Shown: in pieces, positions 40,691 to 49,765 of the stretch | How the letters are laid out: the number at the start of each line of letters is the position of its first letter | How positions within the stretch are numbered: the first letter of the stretch is position 1 | DNA from: Halorussus lipolyticus | GTDB taxonomy: Archaea; Halobacteriota; Halobacteria; Halobacteriales; Haladaptataceae | DNA length: 64,000 nucleotides | Direction of reading: 5' to 3' | Assembly (NCBI RefSeq): GCF_029338375.1 | Contig: NZ_CP119804.1 | Coordinates: 2,004,955-2,068,954 of the forward strand | Notes under the pieces: generated by a model | Told to the model about the DNA's origin: nothing | What the model saw: the letters and a program-made list of their open reading frames with translations, nothing else | Database searches by the model: none | Position numbers and translations under genes: made by a program

Positions 40691-43600
40691 ATGAGTCTCT
40701 CCCGACGCGACTTCATCCGGGGTGCTGGCGCGGGGACAGTCGGCGCGCTCCTGACCAGCAGTTGGGGAGCGACCCAGAGCGTCGAACCCGTCACCGACGT
40801 CGCCAACCCCCTGAAGTCGTACCCGAATCGGGACTGGGAGCAGGTCTACCACGACATCTACGCCTACGACGAGGTAGACTGGACCGTCTGTCACCCCAAC
40901 TGCACCCAGTCGTGCGCCCTGAACTTTTATATGAAGAACGGGGTCCCGATTCGGGCCGAACAGGTGTATCACAACGAGGAGCCGAGCGTCGGCCCCTCGG
41001 GCTACGAGGACGCCGACGTGAGCCAGAACTGGAACCCCCGCGGGTGCATGAAGGGGCTGACGCTCCACCGCCGGACCTTCGAGCCGAGTCGAATCAAGTA
41101 CCCGATGGTCCGGAAGGGGTGGGACCCCGACGACCCCAACCCCGAGGGCCGAGGCGAAGACGAGTTCGAGCGCGTCTCGTGGGAGAAAGCCATCGACCTC
41201 GTCGCCGAGAAGATGGCGAGTCTGGACGACCACAAGCGGTTCCACATCTTCAACGCCATCAAGGCCGACGGCCTCATCACTCGCCACGGCGCGGGTCGGC
41301 GTCTGGCCTCCATCTTCGGTGGCTGTGAGTGGACCGAGTACGACTGGTACGCCGACCTGCCGCCGGGCCACGTCATTACGACTGGCTACCAGACCAGCGA
41401 CTCGGACGCCAATGCGTGGCGGAAGGGCGATTACACCATCATTCAGGGCAAGAACCTCATCCACAACAAACTCGCGGACAACCACTGGTTGCAGGAGGCC
41501 CGCGAGCGCGACGGCAAGATGGTCGGCATCTACCCCGACTACTCGCCGACCGTCCAGAAGTGCGACCGGTGGCTTCCCATCCGACCCGGTTCCGACCCGG
41601 CGATTCCCCTCGGGTTCGCCCACGTCATCATCCGGGACGAACTCTACGACGCCGACTTCATGCGGCAGTTCACCAGCCTGCCCCTGCTGGTCCGCGAGGA
41701 CGACAGCAAGTACCTCCGGGCGCACGAAGTCTTCGAAGACCACGAAGCTCCTCCGGAAGACAGCCACGACCAACACGAGAGCGACGACTGGGGCGACTTC
41801 GTGGTCGTAGACCAGAACGGGAACCCCAAACCCGTCACCCGCGAGGAGGTCGGCACCGAGACGCCGGTAACTCCCAAACTCGACGCCGAAACCGAGGTGT
41901 CGCTGGCCGACGGCGGGACAGTCTCGGTCCGGACGGACTTCGCCCGCCAGAAGCAGAACGTGATGGAGAACTACTCGCCCGAACAGGTCGAGGAGATAAC
42001 CACGGTTCCGGCCGACGCTATCGAGAAGACTGCCAAAGAGTTCTCTGCGGCCGAGAAGGGCCAGTGGTTCACGGGCGAGGGTATCAACCACTGGTTCCAC
42101 GGTAACTCGGAACTCCAGCGGTCCATCTTCTTCGTCCAGTCGATGCTGGGCAATGTCGGCGACGCGGGCAAGGGCTACTACAACTACTCGGGCCAGTACA
42201 AAATCGAACTCCTCGACGGCTACCCCCACTACGTCAACCCCGACGGCCACTCGGCCCACGGGATGTATCCGGGCTACGCCTTCGCGTTCTTCGGCGGCGA
42301 GCAGTTGGACCCCCACGAGATTCGGGGCGACTTCGACCGCGAGATGGACCTCGTGCCGCAGGGTGACGCCGACGAGCCAGTGATGCCGAAGGGCGCGGAG
42401 ACGTACACGATGTCCAAGCCCACCATCCTGTGGACGATGAACTGCAACCTCCTGAACCAGACCAAACATCAGGAACACGTCGTCAACAACTTCACGAAGC
42501 ACCCCGACACGAGCAACGAACTGTTCATCGTGTCGGACATGCACATGACCTACTCGGCCCAGCACGCCGACATCGTGTTACCCTGTCCCTCGTGGCTTGA
42601 GTGCGACTACCCGGACATCACGGTCGGTCCAGAGAACCCCTTCGTCACGATGGACAGCGGGGTCATGGACCCCATCTACGACACCAAACAGGACGGCGAG
42701 GTGCTGGCGCTGGTCGCCGAGAAGTTGGACGAGAAGATTCCGCCCGAGGAGCGCCGGGTCGATTCCTACCGGGCGTACTTCGAGAACTTCCTCGACGACG
42801 ACAAGGACGTTCGGGACTACATTCAGGAGACCCTCGACGCCGGCATCACGACCAAAGACATCGACGTCGAGGACTTGGAAGACGGTCCCGAACGCCTCGA
42901 CCTCAAGACCTACCCCCGAATCCCCTTCTACTCGCAGATTCACGACGACAGGCCGTTCTACACTAAGACCGGCCGGATGGAGTTCCACAAAGAGGAGGAC
43001 CGATTCGTAGACCTCGGGCGCGACGACTTGGACCACATCGAGAGCGTCGAGGGGACGCCCTACGGCGTCAACGAGAAGTGGCCCGAGGCCGGCGAGCAGG
43101 AGAATCCCTTGTATCACGACGAGGGCTACCAGTTCTACTACAACACTCCTCACAGCAAGTACCGGACCCACTCGTCGTGGGGGATGACCGACTGGAACCT
43201 CATCTGGTCGGCCAGAGACTTCGGTTCGACCAGCGCCGACCCCGAGGGCACCGAGCGACTAGTTGACGACTTCTCGTTCCCCGAGGCCGAGGGCGAGACC
43301 AGCGAGGCCCCGCCCCTCGGCGAAGCGTTCGTGGAGATTCACCCCTCGGACGCCGAGGACATCGGCGTCGAGAACGGCGACTACGTGCGAATCTCCGGGA
43401 AGCGCGGCGGAACCGTGGTCCGGGCGATGCTGAGCGAGCGCCAGCGCCCCGGCAAGGCGGGCGACATGGGCCAGTTGACGGTCTGGCACGGGTGGTGGCC
43501 TCAGCACTTCCCCGACGACGAGGAGGCCGGCGAAGACGACGAGAAGGGATTCAACACCACGACGAACATCTGGCTCGACCCCGGCCAAGAGACTGACGAA

Positions 43601-43873
43601 CTGGTCCACAAGGCGGTCTTCGGCGACCCGAACGTCTCCGAGGAGGTCGGCGAGGACATCGCGTGGCACGGCGCGGAACTCGAACACGGCTACGAGGAGA
43701 CCGTCTGGGCACCGACCGGGGTGAACCGCGACGACCTCGTGACCGTCGAGAAGTACGAGGAGGCCGACTGGTGGCCGGGTGACGCCCGGAAGGACGAACT
43801 CGTGGAGGACTACATCGGCGGGTCGCTCCAGTCGAAACGCGGCGGTAGCACGACGACAAGCGGTGATGACTGA
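40691..43873 (+). CDS. narG: Type II DMSO-reductase family alpha subunit (nitrate-reductase NarG-like)
   Basis: A 1060-residue molybdopterin oxidoreductase. The Tat signal is S-R-R-D-F-I-R-G. The FS0 iron-sulfur site is C67-x3-C71-x3-C75-x43-C119; NarG of E. coli has His at the first position. The molybdenum ligand is Asp222 in Y-D-W-Y-A-D-L-P-P, the mark of the type II (nitrate, selenate, chlorate, dimethyl sulfide) subgroup. With nirK and norZ nearby, nitrate reductase outside the membrane is the most likely role, but chlorate or selenate are possible. ATG 40691 with GGAGGAG upstream is preferred over a GTG at 40640. Its TGA overlaps the beta-subunit ATG by one base. Confidence 0.9.
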   Translation: MSLSRRDFIRGAGAGTVGALLTSSWGATQSVEPVTDVANPLKSYPNRDWEQVYHDIYAYDEVDWTVCHPNCTQSCALNFYMKNGVPIRAEQVYHNEEPSVGPSGYEDADVSQNWNPRGCMKGLTLHRRTFEPSRIKYPMVRKGWDPDDPNPEGRGEDEFERVSWEKAIDLVAEKMASLDDHKRFHIFNAIKADGLITRHGAGRRLASIFGGCEWTEYDWYADLPPGHVITTGYQTSDSDANAWRKGDYTIIQGKNLIHNKLADNHWLQEARERDGKMVGIYPDYSPTVQKCDRWLPIRPGSDPAIPLGFAHVIIRDELYDADFMRQFTSLPLLVREDDSKYLRAHEVFEDHEAPPEDSHDQHESDDWGDFVVVDQNGNPKPVTREEVGTETPVTPKLDAETEVSLADGGTVSVRTDFARQKQNVMENYSPEQVEEITTVPADAIEKTAKEFSAAEKGQWFTGEGINHWFHGNSELQRSIFFVQSMLGNVGDAGKGYYNYSGQYKIELLDGYPHYVNPDGHSAHGMYPGYAFAFFGGEQLDPHEIRGDFDREMDLVPQGDADEPVMPKGAETYTMSKPTILWTMNCNLLNQTKHQEHVVNNFTKHPDTSNELFIVSDMHMTYSAQHADIVLPCPSWLECDYPDITVGPENPFVTMDSGVMDPIYDTKQDGEVLALVAEKLDEKIPPEERRVDSYRAYFENFLDDDKDVRDYIQETLDAGITTKDIDVEDLEDGPERLDLKTYPRIPFYSQIHDDRPFYTKTGRMEFHKEEDRFVDLGRDDLDHIESVEGTPYGVNEKWPEAGEQENPLYHDEGYQFYYNTPHSKYRTHSSWGMTDWNLIWSARDFGSTSADPEGTERLVDDFSFPEAEGETSEAPPLGEAFVEIHPSDAEDIGVENGDYVRISGKRGGTVVRAMLSERQRPGKAGDMGQLTVWHGWWPQHFPDDEEAGEDDEKGFNTTTNIWLDPGQETDELVHKAVFGDPNVSEEVGEDIAWHGAELEHGYEETVWAPTGVNRDDLVTVEKYEEADWWPGDARKDELVEDYIGGSLQSKRGGSTTTSGDD

Positions 43874-45054
43874 TGCCCGAAGTGTACAACCCACAACTCG
43901 GCAGGAAGCAGAGTTACCCCTACGAACACCGCGACGACGAGCGCGACTGGCACTGGGGGATGATAATCAACACCAACCGGTGCATCAACTGTAACACCTG
44001 CTCGTTCGCCTGCAAGTCCACGTGGACCAGCGGGAAGGGCGAGGAGTACATGTGGTGGATGAACGTCGAGACCGAACCCTACGGGGGCTACCCGATGGGG
44101 TGGGACATGCGACTGCTCGACGACCTTGGCCCCGAAGAAACCATCTTCGAGGCCGCAGACTCTGGCGAGAAGGTCCACGGCTACGTCGCCCAGAAGGAAG
44201 AGTGGGAGTATCCCGCCCTCGGCGACGACTCGGTTCACGGCGAGTACCCCGAGGACGAGGTGGTCGAGTCCAACCCCGAGGAGGGCAAGTACCACGACAT
44301 CTGGCAGTTCTACCTGCCCCGCCTCTGCAACCACTGCAAGAACCCGGCGTGTCTCGCTGGATGCCCCCGGAAGGCCATCTACAAGCGTTCGGAGGACGGC
44401 ATCGTCCTGCTGGACCAAGAGCGGTGCCGGGGATACCGCAAGTGCGTGAAGGCGTGTCCCTACCACAAGCCGATGTACAACCCCGAGACCGGCGTCTCCG
44501 AGAAGCCGGTGGGATGCTTCCCCCGAATCGAGGAGGGCAACGTCCCGCGGTGCGTCTCGTCGTGCATCGGCAAGACGCGGCTTCACGGCAACATCAACCG
44601 AGGGCCGGACCGCGGCCGACCCAACGGCAAGAAGTCGGCCGCGCCGGGTCGGAGTCCGGTCAACTACCTCGCCAAGTCCGACGAGAAGGTCGGTCTCCCG
44701 CTGTACCCGCAGTTCGGCACCCGGCCGCAGGTGTTCTACATGCCGCCGTACCACGTGCCCCCGGAGTTCCTGACCCAGATGTTCACGCCGAACACCGACC
44801 AGAAGCGCAACGACTGGCCCGGTAGCACCTACGAGGAGTCCATCAAAATCATCCAGCAACGAGTCCGGAACCCGAGCCATCACCTGCTGGGCGTCCTCCA
44901 GTTGTTCGGCGCGACGACCCGACTCATCGAGACGTACAACGTCAAGGAGAACCGGGTGAAGGGCTGGGACCGGAAAGGCAAGAAAGTGGTCGATATGCCC
45001 ATCGAGGAGGACATCGAGGTCCGCGAGGGCGAGCAGTGGACCAATCAGCCGTGA
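43873..45054 (+). CDS. narH: Type II reductase beta subunit (NarH-like, four Fe-S clusters)
   Basis: A 393-residue electron-transfer subunit that carries electrons from the gamma-subunit heme to the alpha subunit. Cysteine groups: C37-C40-C43-C47, C152-C155-C160-C164, C185-C191-C195 (with C-R-G-Y, the three-iron type position), and C215-C227-C231. In NarH the last group starts with a further Cys three residues earlier; here codon 44506-44508 encodes Pro212, leaving 14 instead of 15 ligand cysteines. No signal peptide: the protein is presumably carried out bound to the Tat-exported alpha subunit. Confidence 0.92.
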   Translation: MPEVYNPQLGRKQSYPYEHRDDERDWHWGMIINTNRCINCNTCSFACKSTWTSGKGEEYMWWMNVETEPYGGYPMGWDMRLLDDLGPEETIFEAADSGEKVHGYVAQKEEWEYPALGDDSVHGEYPEDEVVESNPEEGKYHDIWQFYLPRLCNHCKNPACLAGCPRKAIYKRSEDGIVLLDQERCRGYRKCVKACPYHKPMYNPETGVSEKPVGCFPRIEEGNVPRCVSSCIGKTRLHGNINRGPDRGRPNGKKSAAPGRSPVNYLAKSDEKVGLPLYPQFGTRPQVFYMPPYHVPPEFLTQMFTPNTDQKRNDWPGSTYEESIKIIQQRVRNPSHHLLGVLQLFGATTRLIETYNVKENRVKGWDRKGKKVVDMPIEEDIEVREGEQWTNQP

Positions 45055-45063
45055 GGTGATAGT

Positions 45064-45900
45064 ATGGACGAACCAACCCGAACCGACGACGGAGCATCGC
45101 CAACAAACGGCTCGAAAGCGGAAAGCAAACAGAACGAAGGTGTAACAGTGGAAGAAGGTAGTGAAGGCAATTCCACAGGCACGTTTACCGACGTGACGCC
45201 GGCCGAGCGCCACTCGGCCCGGTCTGCGCTCTACAGCGCGGCGGCGGGTGCGCTCTGCTACCCCGACGCCGAACTCGTCGCGGACCTGACTCACGACGAG
45301 ACCACCGAGGGCATCCAGTCGGCGGCCGCGAAACTCGATTTGACCGCCGAGGCCGACGCCCTGCTGTCGGCGCTCGATTCGGCCGACACTGACGACCTCG
45401 AACCGGCGTACAACGACCTGTTCGGCCTGCCGAGCGACGACGGCACCTACCCCGTGGTGCCCTACGAGGCCGAGTACACGGTCGGCGACGAGGTGGGCAG
45501 GCAACAGCGCCGGATTGCGACGGTCGTCGGCCTGCTGGAGGCCTTCGGCGTCGAACCCGCCGACGAGTTCACCGAGCGCCAAGACCACGTGGTCGTGGAA
45601 CTCGAACTGATGCAGGTCCTGTCCGCTCGCCGGGCGGTCGCCCACGAACGGGACGACGCCGACACCGCGGCCAACCTCGAACGCGCCGAGGCGATGGTGC
45701 TTTCCGAACACCTCGAGGACTTCGTGCCCGCCTTCGCCCACGACGTTCGGGGCGCGACCGACGAAGCGTCCGCCGACGCGAAAGCGGTCTACCGCGCCGC
45801 GGCCGACCTCGCAGAGGCGGTCGTCACCCGCGATTCGGCCAGTCATCCTGAACCAGATTTGGACTTCGACGCCTCCTCGGAGGTGCGTTCCGGTGCCTGA
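45064..45900 (+). CDS. TorD/NarJ-type assembly chaperone
   Basis: A 278-residue cytosolic, acidic, all-helical protein. After a Thr/Gly-rich N-terminal 50 residues come R-S-A-L-Y-S-A-A-A-G-A-L-C-Y-P, Y-N-D-L-F-G-L-P and Y-P-V-V-P-Y-E-A-E-Y, followed by helices ending in V-P-A-F-A-H-D-V, the usual TorD/NarJ/DdhD pattern. It would bind the Tat signal of the alpha subunit and hold it until the cofactor is inserted. It lies between beta and gamma genes, as in ser/ddh/clr-type operons. SD-like GAGGTGAT precedes the ATG; its stop overlaps the gamma gene. Confidence 0.85.
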   Translation: MDEPTRTDDGASPTNGSKAESKQNEGVTVEEGSEGNSTGTFTDVTPAERHSARSALYSAAAGALCYPDAELVADLTHDETTEGIQSAAAKLDLTAEADALLSALDSADTDDLEPAYNDLFGLPSDDGTYPVVPYEAEYTVGDEVGRQQRRIATVVGLLEAFGVEPADEFTERQDHVVVELELMQVLSARRAVAHERDDADTAANLERAEAMVLSEHLEDFVPAFAHDVRGATDEASADAKAVYRAAADLAEAVVTRDSASHPEPDLDFDASSEVRSGA

Positions 45901-46900
45901 ACGCGACGCCGCGCGGCGAGCGACCGTCGTCACGGCGGTCGTAGTGGCCGCGCTCGTCCTCGCCCAGACCGCCGTCACCGCGGCGGTCACGAGCGGAAGC
46001 CAACCTGCGATGTCGGTCGAGGAGGTCCCGAGCGACCCGGCAGACGGGACGTGGCAGGATGCACCGACCCGAAGCGTCTCGCTGTCGAAACAGCAGATGG
46101 CCCCGCCCTTCGGCGGCGGGAGCATCGACGAGATGTCGGTCCAGACGGTCCACAACGACACCCACACCGCGTTCCGACTGACGTGGGACGACCCGACCCG
46201 CGACGCCAACATCCGGGCACCCGAGAACTACAGCGACGCCGCCGCGGTGATGCTCCGAACCGGCGACAAACCGCCCATCACGATGGGCGCGGCCGGCAAG
46301 CCCGTGGACATCTGGTACTGGCGGGCGAGTTGGCAGTTCGAGGACCGCGAGTCGTTCGGCGAGATGTACACCTACCCCCATCCGAACAACGAGACCATGC
46401 CGGGCCGTGCTGTCGGCAATCCGCTCTCGAAGGCCCAGTACGACCGGTTCGCCCAGAACTACTACGCCGAGGGCTACGGGTCGCTGACCCACGCTCCTCG
46501 CCAGAACGTCCGGGCCGACGCCGAGTACGACGACGGCCAGTGGTCGGTCGTCTTCACCCGGAAGCACGACACCGAAGGCGAGTTCGACGCGAGTCTCGCC
46601 GGGTCGAAGAACGTCTATCTGGCCTTCGCGGTCTGGAACGGGAGCGCCGACGAGGTTAACGGCCAGAAGTCGCTCACGCTCCGGTTCACCGAACTCGACA
46701 CCAAGAAGTGGGCCATGACCGACGCGAGTAGCCAATCCGGCGAATCCGGCGGCCAGTCGGCCGCGTCAGGGTCCGAATCCACCGCCGGCAGACAGTCCGG
46801 GGACATGTGGATTACTCGGTCGGTGAGCAACTGGGTCGTCGGCCTCGTGATTACGACCCTGCTCACGTGGACCGTCGTCTACTGGAGGGCCAGAGAATGA
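45893..46900 (+). CDS. Heme b gamma subunit, ethylbenzene-dehydrogenase-related
   Basis: A 335-residue protein with a signal-anchor helix (about 9-30), an exported beta-sandwich domain and a C-terminal membrane helix (about 310-330). The domain resembles the heme-b gamma subunits of ethylbenzene and dimethylsulfide dehydrogenases and selenate reductase: W-x-D-A-P at about 55, F-R-L-T-W-D-D-P-T-R-D, V-D-I-W-Y-W-R-A-S-W-Q and a terminal L-T-L-R-F. Met and Lys candidates for axial heme ligation lie in S-K-Q-Q-M-A-P-P-F. The start is GTG 45893 with GGAGGTG upstream. It passes electrons from the quinone pool or a cupredoxin to the beta subunit. Confidence 0.85.
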   Translation: MPERDAARRATVVTAVVVAALVLAQTAVTAAVTSGSQPAMSVEEVPSDPADGTWQDAPTRSVSLSKQQMAPPFGGGSIDEMSVQTVHNDTHTAFRLTWDDPTRDANIRAPENYSDAAAVMLRTGDKPPITMGAAGKPVDIWYWRASWQFEDRESFGEMYTYPHPNNETMPGRAVGNPLSKAQYDRFAQNYYAEGYGSLTHAPRQNVRADAEYDDGQWSVVFTRKHDTEGEFDASLAGSKNVYLAFAVWNGSADEVNGQKSLTLRFTELDTKKWAMTDASSQSGESGGQSAASGSESTAGRQSGDMWITRSVSNWVVGLVITTLLTWTVVYWRARE

Positions 46901-47775
46901 CCGAGGAGTACGCCAACCGGAGCGCCCGCGCTCGGTCGCCGCTCCGCGGACGGGACGACAGCACCGACCGCGACGACGAGGCCGACCTCCGAAGCCTGCT
47001 GGCCTCGGCCTGCGAGTACGAGCGCCGGAACGCCGTCCTCGCGCTGGTCGAGCGAGCAGAGGACGACGGCCTCGACGCCGAGACCACGAGCAAACTCGCC
47101 GACCGACTCGCCGAGGACGACAGCGCCGACGTGCGCCAGTTCGCTGTCGAGGTCCTCGGGGTCGCTGGCGCAGAAGCGAGCGCCATCCGGGGCGCGCTCG
47201 AAGACGCCGACGAGTGGGTCCGGGCCGAGGCCGTGGTCGCCCTCTCGCGGGTGGACCCGGAAGATGGCCTCCTCTGCGACGCGCTCGAAGACGACAGCGG
47301 TTGGGTCCGGCGCAACGCGGTCATCGCGCTGGGCAAGACCGAGCGGGCGACCTTCGCGGACCTGACCGACCGCATCAAGAACGACCCCCATCCCGCGGTC
47401 CGGGAGTACGCCGCGCTCTACCTCGGCGAGCGCGCTACCGACGACCAGACGGAAGACGCGGTTCGCCTGCTGGCCGCCGTGCTGGCCCGCGACCCCGAGG
47501 CCTTCGTCCGGGCGAAGGCCGCCGAGTCGCTGGGGGACCTCGCCACCGACCGGGCCGAACAGGCGCTGGAGACCCACGGCGTCACCGACCGGAGCGACGA
47601 CGTGAAGCGGACCGCCAAGCGCGCGCTGGCCTCAGCCCGCGGCGTGGACCCCGACCAGTTGGACATCGAACTCGACGACGGACCGCCCGGCGGCGGCCCC
47701 CAATCGCCCGGCGAAACGCCCGGCGGTCCCGGTCCGGGGGCCGGGAAACAGCGACCCGGAAACCACCAGAGGTGA
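46897..47775 (+). CDS. HEAT-repeat (PBS-lyase-like) protein
   Basis: A 292-residue helical repeat protein. About six 30-residue HEAT units follow an R/D-rich N-terminus; recurrent patterns are D-V-R-x-x-A-V-x-x-L-G, W-V-R-x-x-A-V-x-A-L and P-x-V-R-E-Y-A-A-L-Y-L-G. The last 40 residues are a Gly/Pro-rich tail. Such proteins are scaffolds or bind partner subunits; PBS-lyase-type HEAT proteins also act in cofactor attachment. It overlaps the gamma stop (ATGA), so it is expressed with the enzyme and probably acts in its assembly. Confidence 0.82.
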   Translation: MTEEYANRSARARSPLRGRDDSTDRDDEADLRSLLASACEYERRNAVLALVERAEDDGLDAETTSKLADRLAEDDSADVRQFAVEVLGVAGAEASAIRGALEDADEWVRAEAVVALSRVDPEDGLLCDALEDDSGWVRRNAVIALGKTERATFADLTDRIKNDPHPAVREYAALYLGERATDDQTEDAVRLLAAVLARDPEAFVRAKAAESLGDLATDRAEQALETHGVTDRSDDVKRTAKRALASARGVDPDQLDIELDDGPPGGGPQSPGETPGGPGPGAGKQRPGNHQR

Positions 47776-47781
47776 CACGCC

Positions 47782-48366
47782 ATGGCAAAGACCAATCCAG
47801 AGACCGAACAGGCATCGAACGAATCGCTGGGCGTCTCGGTCCCCGACGAACACGTCGGCGCGTTCGTCGCGGAGGTGTTCGAGGACGTGGAGCGAGACAC
47901 GACGTGGGAGCAGGTCGTCGGCGAACTGGTCGCCGACGAGGCCCGGAGCGCGTGGGACGCCCTCGAACCGACCGCCCAAATCAGGGAGGTCCTCTCGGCG
48001 GCCGCCGACTACGACGAGCAGACCGTCGAACTCCTCGGCGAAATCTCGACCCAACACGGGTCGCCCACGCCGGAAATCCGCGAGCAGTTCGAGGAGGCCA
48101 TGCGGTGTCGCCGGAACGCCGACCAGTTCCGGGACGCGGTGGCCGCGGCCTACGGCGACGGTCTCGTTGGCGACGACGAACTCGTGGCCGCAGTCGAGGA
48201 CAGCGACTTCGACACCGCGGTCATCGCCGAGCGCGAGGACGAACTCGAACGGGTCGCCAACGCCTACGACCTTGACTTCCGGCCCTACGGCGGGACCCTG
48301 ATGCACGACGAGGAGGGCGAGGGCGACGAGGACGAGAACCCGCTGGAAGACTTCGAGGCGTGGTAG
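47782..48366 (+). CDS. Unknown acidic protein of the reductase operon
   Basis: A 194-residue, soluble, all-helical and very acidic protein with no recognisable family. It has no cysteines in motifs, no signal peptide and no membrane helix. The C-terminus is E/D-rich (M-H-D-E-E-G-E-G-D-E-D-E). An SD-like GAGGTGA overlaps the HEAT stop, and the Mrp gene starts 1 bp after its stop, so it is fixed within the operon. A second assembly chaperone is a reasonable guess; it shows only weak helical resemblance to NarJ. Confidence 0.75.
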   Translation: MAKTNPETEQASNESLGVSVPDEHVGAFVAEVFEDVERDTTWEQVVGELVADEARSAWDALEPTAQIREVLSAAADYDEQTVELLGEISTQHGSPTPEIREQFEEAMRCRRNADQFRDAVAAAYGDGLVGDDELVAAVEDSDFDTAVIAEREDELERVANAYDLDFRPYGGTLMHDEEGEGDEDENPLEDFEAW

Positions 48367-48367
48367 C

Positions 48368-49729
48368 ATGACTGACGAAATCACCGAGCGAGTCGAGGAA
48401 GCGATTGCGAGCGTCGAGGACCCCGACTTCGGCGCGAGCGTGGTTGACGCTGGCCTCGTGACCGACGTGTCGGTCGCCGATGGCACCGTCACGGTGTCGG
48501 TCGATTTGGCCGGCGCGGACCCTGCGGAAGCCGAGGAGGTCGCCGAGAGCATCCGACGCGAAGCGTTCGAGGTCGCTGGCGTCGAGCAGGTCCGAATCGA
48601 GGGCGAGACGCCCGAGGCCGGGAGCGAGACGCACAGCAACAGCCACGGCGGCGATTCGGGAGGGAACGGCCACAGCCACGACCACAGCAACACCGGAGGC
48701 CACGGCGTCTCGGTTCCCGGCGTCGAGCAGGTGATTGCGGTCGGGAGCGCCAAGGGCGGGGTCGGCAAGACCACTGTGGCGACCCACCTCGCTCGGGCGC
48801 TGGCCGAGGAGTACGACGTTGGCCTGTTCGACGCCGACATCCACGGGCCGAACGTGCCCGAGATGACCGGCGTCGAGGGACCCGTCGAGGCCACCGATGA
48901 CGGCCGGGCCGAACCCGCCGCAGTCGATGGGATGGAAGTGATGAGCGTCGGCCTCGTTGCCAACGACGCGCCGCTGGCGTGGCGGGGCGCGATGGCCCAC
49001 GACGCGCTGACCGAACTACTGGCAGACACCGCGTGGTCCGACCGCGACGTGCTGGTGGTTGACCTCCCGCCGGGGACGGGCGACGTGGTGCTGACGATGC
49101 TTCAGGAGGTCCCGGTTTCCGGGGCGCTCCTCGTGACCACGCCCTTCCCGACCAGCCTCTCGGATACGGGCCGGAGCGCCGCGCTGTTGGAGGAGAACGG
49201 CGTCCCGGTCGTCGGAACAGCGGTGAACATGGCCGGATTCGCCTGCGAGGAGTGCGGCCACCACCACGACCTCTACGGCGGCGAGGACGGTGCGGACGGC
49301 GGCAAGGAAGGCCCGGAAGCGCAATTAGGCGTCGAGGTGCTGGCCGAACTCCCCTTCGACCGCGGGTTACAGCGTCCGGCGGCCGAGGAAGGAGACGGGA
49401 CCGACCGACCCAATCCCGTGGCCGACCTCGCCGAATCGGTCGGCGAGTTCCTCGACAGCGACGAGACCGGACCGGTCGCAGTCCCCGACTCGGCGCTCGA
49501 TATTCGGGGTCTTCCGCCGCGCATCCGCCACGAGCAGGTCGGCGAGGAGTTCCGGGCGCTCGAACCGGGCGAAGACCTGTTCGTGGTGAACGACCACGAC
49601 CCCTCGCCGCTGGCCGAGATGCTGGCCGGCGAGTACGCCGAGCAGTCGCCGGACGAGGCCTTCGACACCTGCGACGTGCATCGCAAGGGACCGGACGAGT
49701 GGGTGCTGGAACTCCGGCGGGCGGTCTGA
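48368..49729 (+). CDS. Mrp/NBP35-type ATPase with N-terminal MIP18 (DUF59) and C-terminal DUF2249 domains
   Basis: A 453-residue protein in three parts. Residues 1-80 are a MIP18/DUF59 domain. A His/Gly/Ser-rich linker (88-113) could bind metal. Residues 118-360 form the Mrp ATPase with the deviant Walker A A-K-G-G-V-G-K-T-T (128-136), D-A-D-I-H-G and a C-E-E-C pair (C293, C296) for a bridging Fe-S cluster. Residues 371-453 are a DUF2249 domain (L-D-I-R-G-L-P-P, V-V-N-D-H-D-P-S-P-L). Mrp proteins deliver Fe-S clusters, here probably to the beta or alpha subunit. It ends the operon. Confidence 0.88.
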   Translation: MTDEITERVEEAIASVEDPDFGASVVDAGLVTDVSVADGTVTVSVDLAGADPAEAEEVAESIRREAFEVAGVEQVRIEGETPEAGSETHSNSHGGDSGGNGHSHDHSNTGGHGVSVPGVEQVIAVGSAKGGVGKTTVATHLARALAEEYDVGLFDADIHGPNVPEMTGVEGPVEATDDGRAEPAAVDGMEVMSVGLVANDAPLAWRGAMAHDALTELLADTAWSDRDVLVVDLPPGTGDVVLTMLQEVPVSGALLVTTPFPTSLSDTGRSAALLEENGVPVVGTAVNMAGFACEECGHHHDLYGGEDGADGGKEGPEAQLGVEVLAELPFDRGLQRPAAEEGDGTDRPNPVADLAESVGEFLDSDETGPVAVPDSALDIRGLPPRIRHEQVGEEFRALEPGEDLFVVNDHDPSPLAEMLAGEYAEQSPDEAFDTCDVHRKGPDEWVLELRRAV

Positions 49730-49765
49730 GAAGCGCGAAACGTTCCGGTCAGCGCGGGCGCTCGG

